A stretch of 64,000 nucleotides of DNA from Rhizobiaceae bacterium (GTDB lineage Bacteria > Pseudomonadota > Alphaproteobacteria > Rhizobiales > Rhizobiaceae): the NCBI GenBank assembly GCA_019635795.1, contig JAHBYV010000008.1:62001-126000 (forward strand), given 5' to 3'. Positions 23,022 to 29,715 of the stretch are shown here, one piece after another. Each line of letters begins with the position of its first letter. The first letter of the stretch is position 1. A program made the position numbers and the translations under genes. The notes below the pieces were generated by a model. The model saw only the letters and a program-made list of their open reading frames with translations, had not been told where the DNA came from and did no database searches.

Positions 23022-23840
23022 TTAGCCGAACCGGCCCGTAATATAATCCTGGGTTCGCTTCTCATCAGGATTGGTGAACATCTTTTCCGTTGGTCCTTCT
23101 TCGACCAGGTAGCCCAGATGGAACATCGCCGTGCGCTGGGAAACACGTGCCGCCTGCTGCATGGAGTGCGTCACGATTACTATCGTGTAGTTTTCCTTGA
23201 GCTCGTCGATCAACTCTTCAACGCGCGCGGTTGCGATAGGATCAAGAGCCGAACAAGGCTCGTCCATCAATATGACTTCCGGCGAAACAGCAATCGCGCG
23301 CGCAATGCAAAGGCGCTGCTGCTGACCGCCGGAAAGCCCGGTTCCTGCATCGTGCAAACGGTCTTTGACTTCATTCCAGAGCGCCGCCTTTTGAAGGCTC
23401 TTCTCGACAATCTCATCAAGCTCGGCCTTGCCACGCGCCAGACCGTGGATACGCGGCCCATAGGCTACGTTTTCGTAGATGGATTTGGGAAACGGGTTGG
23501 GCTTCTGGAAAACCATGCCAACACGCGCGCGCAACTCCACCACATCAATCGAACGGTCGCAGATGTCCTCTCCGTCCAGCGTGATCTGACCACCCACCTG
23601 ACATCCGGCGATCGTGTCGTTCATGCGATTGAGACAACGCAGGAACGTAGACTTTCCGCAGCCCGATGGTCCGATAAGCGCCGTCACCTTGTTTTCTCTG
23701 ATGAGGAGATCAACGCCAAAAAGCGCCTGCTTCTCCCCATAGTGAACGGTGACCTTGTCGCCGCGCATTTTGATCGTGTCGCCAGCGGTCATGTTTGCCT
23801 TCAGCGCCTGCTCAATTTTCTGCTCTGTGAGTACGTTCAT
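23022..23840 (-). CDS. pstB: Phosphate ABC transporter ATP-binding protein PstB
   Basis: A 272-aa ABC ATPase energising phosphate import at the inner membrane. Walker A is [11 protein letters not shown], the signature [10 protein letters not shown], and Walker [34 protein letters not shown] is the usual PstB C terminus. It lies 12 bases downstream of pstA and 28 before phoU. Confidence 0.96.
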   Translation of the reverse strand: MNVLTEQKIEQALKANMTAGDTIKMRGDKVTVHYGEKQALFGVDLLIRENKVTALIGPSGCGKSTFLRCLNRMNDTIAGCQVGGQITLDGEDICDRSIDVVELRARVGMVFQKPNPFPKSIYENVAYGPRIHGLARGKAELDEIVEKSLQKAALWNEVKDRLHDAGTGLSGGQQQRLCIARAIAVSPEVILMDEPCSALDPIATARVEELIDELKENYTIVIVTHSMQQAARVSQRTAMFHLGYLVEEGPTEKMFTNPDEKRTQDYITGRFG

Positions 23841-23852
23841 GCCAGGTTACCT

Positions 23853-25169
23853 TTACCAGCGCCGCTCAAATTTGCGCCGCAACAAGATGGCGGTCAGATT
23901 CATCGCCATCAGGAACACAAGAAGAATGATGATTGCGCCCGACATGCGCTCGACAAAGGCGCGTTCGGCTTCATTTGCCCACATGTAAATCTGCACTGGA
24001 AGTGCAGTCGCCGGATCGAGCGGCGTTGCCGGATAATCAGCAACGAAAGCGACCATCCCTATCAAGAGGAGAGGCGCTGTTTCACCGAGCGCGCGCGCAA
24101 GACCGATAATCGTTCCAGTCAATATGCCGGGCATTGCCAGCGGCAACACATGGTGGAAAACCATCTGCATTCTCGAAGCGCCGAGCCCCAGCGCCGCCTG
24201 CCGGATAGACGGCGGCACAGCAGCAAGCGCTGCACGCGTTGCGATGATAATCGTCGGCAAGGTCATCAGAGAAAGCGTTATACCACCAACTACGGCGGCC
24301 GAGCGCGGCATTCCAAGGAAGTTGATGAACACAGCCAGACCCAGCAAGCCGAACACGATAGAGGGAACGGCAGCCAGATTGTTGATGTTCACCTCAATAA
24401 GATCCGTGAGCCGACTCTTGGCAGCAAACTCCTCAAGATAGATCGAGGCGGCAACACCAATGAGCAACGCCAGAACCAGCACTATGCCCATCATGTAAAG
24501 GGAGCCCGCTATGGCCACGCCCAGACCGGACGTTTCCGGGCGGCTGGATGCTCCGAAAGTGAACAGGCCCGTATTGAATTGCTTGGTCAGCACACCTTCA
24601 GCAGCGAGCTGGTTCATCCACGTCACCTGCTGATCCTTAACCTTGCGGCGCGCTTCAGGCACGCTGAGATCAATCTGGCCTTTAAAGGCCGAATCCATAT
24701 TCGCAGACGCAAGGATCGAAACCTCGACGGTCCTGCCCATAAGCGAAGGATCAGCCACAAGCATATCGCGCAATTGAATCCTGCCGCTGTCAGACAATAT
24801 CCCCTTCAGGCGAGCCATCATGGATTTATCGCCTGGATTGATGCCAAGCTTTGCCGCAAGTGCTTGCTGTGCAATTTTATCGTAGTTTGCCTTGACCAGA
24901 ACGGACGGATCGCTTGCCCGTTTATCTTGCGGGTCAATCAGGGCGGGATCGAATGTGACGGGTAGCGTGATGGTGGTTTGCCAAAACGCCGTATAGCCCT
25001 TGCTGACAATCGAACCCAGCATAATTGCCAGAAACATCAGTCCGAAAGTTATGGCCGCAATGCCGTACATGCGAAAACGTGCTTCGGCGGCGTAGCGCTT
25101 TTTAAGACCAATATCGCGGCGCGACGGGCGTGAGGCTACAGGCAGAGCGGTTGCTGCAATGTCGGTCAT
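23853..25169 (-). CDS. pstA: Phosphate ABC transporter permease PstA
   Basis: A 438-aa permease. It has one N-terminal transmembrane helix, then a large periplasmic insert (about residues 60-210) typical of alphaproteobacterial PstA, then the five-helix MetI-type core with the EAA loop (IRQAALGLGASRMQMVFHHVLP). With PstC it forms the channel for phosphate. Its start overlaps the pstC stop by four bases. Confidence 0.94.
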   Translation of the reverse strand: MTDIAATALPVASRPSRRDIGLKKRYAAEARFRMYGIAAITFGLMFLAIMLGSIVSKGYTAFWQTTITLPVTFDPALIDPQDKRASDPSVLVKANYDKIAQQALAAKLGINPGDKSMMARLKGILSDSGRIQLRDMLVADPSLMGRTVEVSILASANMDSAFKGQIDLSVPEARRKVKDQQVTWMNQLAAEGVLTKQFNTGLFTFGASSRPETSGLGVAIAGSLYMMGIVLVLALLIGVAASIYLEEFAAKSRLTDLIEVNINNLAAVPSIVFGLLGLAVFINFLGMPRSAAVVGGITLSLMTLPTIIIATRAALAAVPPSIRQAALGLGASRMQMVFHHVLPLAMPGILTGTIIGLARALGETAPLLLIGMVAFVADYPATPLDPATALPVQIYMWANEAERAFVERMSGAIIILLVFLMAMNLTAILLRRKFERRW

Positions 25170-26608
25170 TCGTACTGCTCCCGATATTTGCGGACGATTG
25201 CCAGCGCCAGAACGTTCATCGCGAGCGTGACAAAGAACAGGGTTATACCAAGCGCAAAGGCAACAAGCGTTTGCGGCGAGTTAAATTCGAGGTCGCCCGT
25301 CAGCTGATTGACGATCTTGACGGTTATGGTTGTCATTGCCTCAAACGGGTTTGCAGTCAGATTTGCCGCAACACCCGCAGCCAGAACGACGATCATCGTT
25401 TCGCCTATGGCTCGCGAGGCGGTCAGCAAAACTGCGCCAACGATACCCGGCAGCGCGGCAGGCAAAATTACCCTTTTAACTGTTTCCGACCTTGTTGCTC
25501 CAAGTCCGAGAGACCCATCGCGCATAGCCTGGGGAACTGCGGTGATGATGTCATCTGACAGGGATGATACAACGGGGATGAGCATCACGCCCATGACAAG
25601 CCCGGCCGTCAGTATCGATTGCGCCTGAATAAACGGGTAGCCTCCCGCAAGGGCGGCGCTGATGTCGCGCAACCATGGTCCGAGCGTCACCAGTGCGAAG
25701 ATGCCGTAGACAATCGTCGGGATGCCTGCCAGCAATTCCAGCGCCGGCTTGACCAACGATCGAACTCTCGAACTCGCATATTCGGCCATGTAAACCGCCG
25801 ACATGAGGCCTATGGGCACAGCAACGAGCAGCGCCACGAAAGCGATGTAGAGCGTGCCTGCAAGCAACGGGATCAGGCCGAACTGGCCTTGCGAACCGCC
25901 TGACCCCGCCGCTGCAAAGCGCGGATCCCAGACTGTTCCGAACAGGAAACTCCAGGGTGAAACGTCGCCGAAAAATGCAATTGTCTGGAACAACATCGAC
26001 AATACGATGCCGATCGTGGTCAATATCGCGATGGTCGACGCTGAAAACAGCGCACCGAGCATGATCCTCTCGACCTTGTCGCGCGCACGTTGGCGCACTG
26101 CGACTTGCCGAACGCCCCAGACTGCACCCAGTCCCGCAATTGCCAGAGCAATCAGCCCGCCGGTCCAGCCCAATTGCCGGGTCAACGAATTTGCTTCCAC
26201 CGCAATCGGGATCATGTAATCGACCGTGTTCGGCGCGAGCGTGATATTCTTTTGAGCCAGCAGGGGGGAAAGTTCAGCCATCGTCGCCGGAGGAGCTTTA
26301 TCGAGCACACGGACTGCTCTTGCGAGACTCTTGACCATCATGCTGTCAATTCGGGCCGATTCACCTGAATGGTTCACGACGGCCTGTTCAACATGCTTGT
26401 CAATGAATGCGTTTGACCCAATCGACCAAACAATGAGGAAGGCGGTAGCAGGCAGCAGCGCCAGCAACATCGCCCATGCGCCATGATATTGCGGACGCGA
26501 GTGCGCCTTTATTGAGCCACCATCCACAGCCCGCGCACGAAAAGCCCCCGCAAAACAAGCGAGAAGCCCCACGGCAATTACCAGAGCGAATGCAATATAA
26601 GGAGACAT
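25166..26608 (-). CDS. pstC: Phosphate ABC transporter permease PstC
   Basis: A 480-aa permease with several N-terminal hydrophobic segments and a periplasmic insert before the MetI-type domain. ASSRVRSLVKPALELLAGIPTIVYG and the EAA loop MRDGSLGLGATRSETVKRVILP identify PstC. AAGGA precedes ATG 26608. It overlaps pstA by ATGA and is separated from pstS by a strong hairpin. Confidence 0.94.
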   Translation of the reverse strand: MSPYIAFALVIAVGLLACFAGAFRARAVDGGSIKAHSRPQYHGAWAMLLALLPATAFLIVWSIGSNAFIDKHVEQAVVNHSGESARIDSMMVKSLARAVRVLDKAPPATMAELSPLLAQKNITLAPNTVDYMIPIAVEANSLTRQLGWTGGLIALAIAGLGAVWGVRQVAVRQRARDKVERIMLGALFSASTIAILTTIGIVLSMLFQTIAFFGDVSPWSFLFGTVWDPRFAAAGSGGSQGQFGLIPLLAGTLYIAFVALLVAVPIGLMSAVYMAEYASSRVRSLVKPALELLAGIPTIVYGIFALVTLGPWLRDISAALAGGYPFIQAQSILTAGLVMGVMLIPVVSSLSDDIITAVPQAMRDGSLGLGATRSETVKRVILPAALPGIVGAVLLTASRAIGETMIVVLAAGVAANLTANPFEAMTTITVKIVNQLTGDLEFNSPQTLVAFALGITLFFVTLAMNVLALAIVRKYREQYE

Positions 26609-26637
26609 CTATAGTCCTTGGCTATGTGAAAGCAGAT

Positions 26638-26666
26638 GCGGCGTCGCACTGGACATGCGACGCCGC
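26638..26666 (-). terminator. Intercistronic stem-loop between pstS and pstC
   Basis: GCGGCGTCGCA (26638-26648) and TGCGACGCCGC (26656-26666) form a perfect 11-bp stem with a 7-base loop, directly after the pstS stop. No T tract follows, so it more likely stabilises the pstS transcript or attenuates read-through than fully terminates. Confidence 0.65.
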
Positions 26667-26672
26667 AGCCGA

Positions 26673-27710
26673 TCACATTGTCTTGCCGCCAGTGAATGCA
26701 TCCCGCTGCTCCTGACGTTCCGCGTCAGGCGCAGGGACGAGGCCGTACTCTGCGAGCGGGCCGTCCGGGCCAACCATCTGATCGTCAAGGAAAAACTCGA
26801 CATACTCTTTCAGGCCGGTAACAACGCCAAGGTGCGCCTTCTTTACATAGAAGAAGAGTGGACGCGAAACCGGATATTCGCCAGACGCCACGGTCTCGAC
26901 CGAAGGCGTGATGCCCGAAACGTCCGCAACCTTGAGCTTGTCGGCATTATTCTCGTAGAATGACAGGCCGAACACGCCAACGCCCTGCTTGTTGGAGTCG
27001 ATGCGCGCGAGTGTTTCAGTGTAATCGCCGTCAATGTCGACGGCCTTGCCATCCTTGCGCACAGCCTTGCACGCAGATTCCGCAGCCTTCTCGTCCATGC
27101 CGCCAGCTACCGCTGCCTCAATACCACCCGACTCCTTGCAGCCAGCTATGAGCATCTTTTCTTCGAACACTTCGCGAGTGCCGTGCTTCTCGCCGGGGAT
27201 GTATGCTGCGATATCCCAATCCGGAAGCGCCGGATTGACCTGATTCCACTTGGTATTCGGATTATCGACCAGTTTTCCGTCGATTGCGATCTTGGCGGCT
27301 AGCGCCTTGTAAACATCCGCGGGATTCAATTTCCAATCCGGGCCAGCTGAATCGGTTGCAAATACGATCCCGTCATATCCAAAACGAACTTCCTGGATGT
27401 CGGCCACGCCATTCGTCTTGCAAGATTCGACTTCGCTGTCCTTCATGGCGCGCGAGGAGTTTGCAATGTCGATTGTGTCTACACCTGCACCCTTGCAGAA
27501 TTCTTTTATGCCGGCACCCGAGCCACCAGATTCAACGACCGGAGTCTTGAAGTTGCTGAAAGTTTCGCCGAAGCGCTCGGCAACAATCTTGGCATAAGGC
27601 AGCACTGTAGAAGATCCGGCAACCTGCACCTGATCCCGCGCTGCAGCCACGCCTGCGGACATTGCCAGGGAAAGCGCCACGGCTGAGGCTGTGATAAAAA
27701 GCTTGTTCAT
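26673..27710 (-). CDS. pstS: Phosphate ABC transporter substrate-binding protein PstS
   Basis: A periplasmic phosphate-binding protein of 345 aa. A signal peptide (MNKLFITASAVALSLAMSAGVAAA) is followed by QVQVAGSSTVLPYAKIVAE and VESGGSGAGIKEFCKG, the loops that bind phosphate. Later segments (IANSSRAMKDSE and YPVSRPLFFYVKK) fit the alphaproteobacterial PstS subgroup. The frame is open to 27887, but ATG 27710 begins the signal peptide. A Pho box of three 11-bp-spaced repeats lies 119-147 bases upstream. Confidence 0.95.
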   Translation of the reverse strand: MNKLFITASAVALSLAMSAGVAAARDQVQVAGSSTVLPYAKIVAERFGETFSNFKTPVVESGGSGAGIKEFCKGAGVDTIDIANSSRAMKDSEVESCKTNGVADIQEVRFGYDGIVFATDSAGPDWKLNPADVYKALAAKIAIDGKLVDNPNTKWNQVNPALPDWDIAAYIPGEKHGTREVFEEKMLIAGCKESGGIEAAVAGGMDEKAAESACKAVRKDGKAVDIDGDYTETLARIDSNKQGVGVFGLSFYENNADKLKVADVSGITPSVETVASGEYPVSRPLFFYVKKAHLGVVTGLKEYVEFFLDDQMVGPDGPLAEYGLVPAPDAERQEQRDAFTGGKTM

Positions 27711-27828
27711 TGACCTGCTCCTGTTCGGACAGAGAATTTTGCTAAAATCTCGTTCGAGGTCAGGGAACAATCCGTCACGTCTGACCTCTGGCGCCATTTG
27801 GCGTTGAGGCAGGCAATAACGAGCCAAT

Positions 27829-27857
27829 GTTACAGCTGCATGACAGTTCAAAGACAG
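27829..27857 (-). promoter_or_regulatory. Pho box (PhoB binding repeats) upstream of pstS
   Basis: On the minus strand three 7-base units, CTGTCTT, CTGTCAT and CTGTAAC, start exactly 11 bases apart (27857, 27846, 27835). This is the repeat geometry bound by PhoB dimers. It lies 51 bases downstream of the stop of the HisKA_2 kinase gene. Confidence 0.85.
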
Positions 27858-27907
27858 TTTGACTGCCTGAGGACAACACCCCGCCAAAAGTCAGGACTGC
27901 TTGCTGG

Positions 27908-28930
27908 CTATAGATCTTTGCCTGTGGCAGGCTGAATCCGAACGGCGGAAAGCGGTGCAGACAGTTTCCACCGGTAAGCGCCTTTTTCGTGCTCAAGAAC
28001 CGAGCTGCCGCTGAGAGCCTGTGGCGTAACCCGCTTCAACACAACAGTGCCAAAGCCTTTGTGCCCCCCGCTTGATACAGAGGGCGGGTCGATCCCCGGC
28101 CCGCTTTCTTCCCACACCAAATGCAGTTGAGGTTCACCATCATCTCCCGGCGCGAACTCCCAACTGACTTCCAACTTGCCGTCATCGTCCGAGAGTGCAC
28201 CATATTTTGCCGAGTTGGTGCCCAGCTCATAGAAGGCCATTCCAAGCGCCTGAACGGCATTCGACTGCAATTTTATATCCTGCCCGCGAACGTTAAGCTG
28301 GTGATCGTGTCCAAAGGGTCGCAAGTGCTCCATGACAAGATCGCGCAAGCTCGCGCCGGTCCAGTCGGACGTCACCAGCAAATCATGCGACCGCGACAAG
28401 GCCATAATCCGCTCGCGTATCTGGGTCTCAAGTTCTGCGGGATCATTTGAGCGGCGCGTCGTTTCGCGAATCATGGAGAGGATAACGGCGAACTGGTTCT
28501 TTACCCGGTGATTGACCTCGCGCATCAACAGGCGAATCCGACGCTCGTTCTCTTTCGCGACGGTAATGTCTCGTGCAATTTTCGACGCACCAATTATGCG
28601 ACCGCGCGCATTCTTGATCGGGGAGATCGTGATTGAAACCGCAACCAGCGATCCATCCTTGCGCAAACGGGTGGTTTCAAAACTTTCGACCGCTTCGCCA
28701 CGTTTGATGCGGTCGATTATTATTTCTTCTTCTTCCTGCAGGTGCACTGGAATGAGCATCCTGACGGATTTTCCAACTGCCTCTTCCTCGCTGTACCCGA
28801 ACAAGCGCGTAGCAGCGGGGTTCCAGCTAGTGATAATGCTGCTGAGATCTTTGCTGATTATAGCGTCGAATGACCACTCGACGATTGAAGCCAAACGGGA
28901 AATTGCGTGTGGATTGCCTTTTGCAGCCAT
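27908..28930 (-). CDS. PAS-domain HisKA_2/HWE-type sensor histidine kinase
   Basis: A soluble kinase of about 340 aa. One PAS domain spans about residues 15-125 (SFDAIISKDLSSIITSWNPAATRLFGYSEEEAVGKS, ending IIGASKIARDIT). A HisKA_2 dimerisation helix with the phosphoacceptor in LLMREVNHRVKNQFAVI follows, then a divergent ATPase domain (LGTNSAKYGAL as the N box and GHKGFGTVVLKR). Kinases of this type phosphorylate PhyR in general stress signalling. The LOV cysteine motif is absent, so it is not a blue-light LovhK. ATG 28930 has AGGGA upstream. A perfect EcfG promoter at 29070-29094 points to feedback control. Confidence 0.88.
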   Translation of the reverse strand: MAAKGNPHAISRLASIVEWSFDAIISKDLSSIITSWNPAATRLFGYSEEEAVGKSVRMLIPVHLQEEEEIIIDRIKRGEAVESFETTRLRKDGSLVAVSITISPIKNARGRIIGASKIARDITVAKENERRIRLLMREVNHRVKNQFAVILSMIRETTRRSNDPAELETQIRERIMALSRSHDLLVTSDWTGASLRDLVMEHLRPFGHDHQLNVRGQDIKLQSNAVQALGMAFYELGTNSAKYGALSDDDGKLEVSWEFAPGDDGEPQLHLVWEESGPGIDPPSVSSGGHKGFGTVVLKRVTPQALSGSSVLEHEKGAYRWKLSAPLSAVRIQPATGKDL

Positions 28931-29069
28931 GGTCCCTGCTAACGCCCGCGCACAAACCGGATGATTTCTGACATGAAAATCCCTCCAGACGCGCAAACCG
29001 CCAACATATCACCCCGTCCAATTGCGTTACCCCACGTCGATGTGACGGGAAGTGTTACATTTGGGCACT

Positions 29070-29094
29070 AACGCACCATCCCGAAGGACGTTCC
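29070..29094 (-). promoter_or_regulatory. EcfG-type promoter of the HisKA_2 kinase gene
   Basis: GGAAC (29094-29090), 16 bases, then CGTT (29073-29070) on the minus strand, 140 bases before the kinase ATG. No other gene intervenes. Confidence 0.8.
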
Positions 29095-29109
29095 CGACAA
29101 TTGTCAAAA

Positions 29110-29131
29110 CTGACTGCCCAAGTGCAGTCAG
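29110..29131. repeat. 8-bp inverted repeat upstream of the kinase promoter
   Basis: CTGACTGC (29110-29117) and GCAGTCAG (29124-29131) around six bases. It is 16 bases upstream of the EcfG promoter -35 element. It could be an operator or an RNA hairpin; nothing decides between them. The rest of 29132-29334 shows no gene. Confidence 0.35.
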
Positions 29132-29334
29132 GCAGGAAGCTGGCGCTGCCACTGATGGCGTTGCCTGAGAATGCGCCAGCCCCACGGCCTTCATATCGAA
29201 TCGCCGTGACGCAAAGCTGACAGCGGTGCAAAGCAGGCGCAATAGCTCTTATCAGGAAAATTACAAGAAATACATAATACGATATGCCTCAATAACGTAA
29301 AATCGAACCTTGTTTTCCGACCGAGGCACATCTC

Positions 29335-29430
29335 CAAAAATGAAAAACCCGCCGAGGGAGGAGGTTCGGCGGGTTTCTGATTCATACCAACGTTTAGGGA
29401 GGAGGAAAAACGTCAGTAGTGTTGACATAT
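29335..29430 (-). ncRNA. Alpha-r14-type small RNA with two anti-Shine-Dalgarno loops
   Basis: On the minus strand CCTCCTCCC occurs twice, each time in a hairpin loop. The first stem is ACGTTT/AAACGT (29413-29390). The second is TCGGCGGGTTT paired with AAACCCGCCGA (29376-29345), followed by a T-rich tract that makes it a Rho-independent terminator. Two loops presenting a perfect anti-Shine-Dalgarno and a terminator as the last hairpin is the layout known for the rhizobial alpha-r14 (NfeR1-like) family, which base-pairs with ribosome binding sites of target mRNAs. The 5' end is estimated; a TAGATA-like -10 lies a few bases upstream of 29430. Confidence 0.75.
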
Positions 29431-29715
29431 CTATAAACTTACATTTCATCAACCACGTTAATCGCATATCGCCTATGCAATAATGAGCGACCTTTGCATG
29501 GCTGGCCTGATAGGCCATAATGCAACTGATTCCTTCGGAAGTTCACCTTCGTTTGGCGTTGTTGTGCGGTGTTTGCGCATATCGGCTATGCGCATCAGCC
29601 ATTGTGTTTACGCGTTGGGTCCTGGAGGCAGGCATTTTGTCGGGTGCCTACCACCGCTTTCCTGTCGAACGAATCACGGGCGCATTCGATATGATCTGAT
29701 TCGGAGCGATCGCGG
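29431..29715. other. Non-coding stretch upstream of the deacetylase-like gene
   Basis: I see no convincing gene here. It should hold the promoters of the minus-strand small RNA and of the plus-strand 736-aa protein gene. Short open frames on both strands lack ribosome binding sites and recognisable content. Confidence 0.5.

Noticed and set aside
22998-24965. 655-residue plus-strand open frame across pstB and pstA
   Set aside because: It is antisense to conserved pst genes, rich in Arg/His/Gln as mirror frames of GC-rich genes are, and has no recognisable domain.
29191-29385. Proline-rich leader peptide followed by a terminator (amino-acid attenuator)
   Set aside because: The frame starting with MNQKPAEPPPSAG overlaps the sRNA terminator hairpin. 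There is no ribosome binding site and no biosynthetic gene follows on that strand; the anti-Shine-Dalgarno sRNA explains the sequence better.
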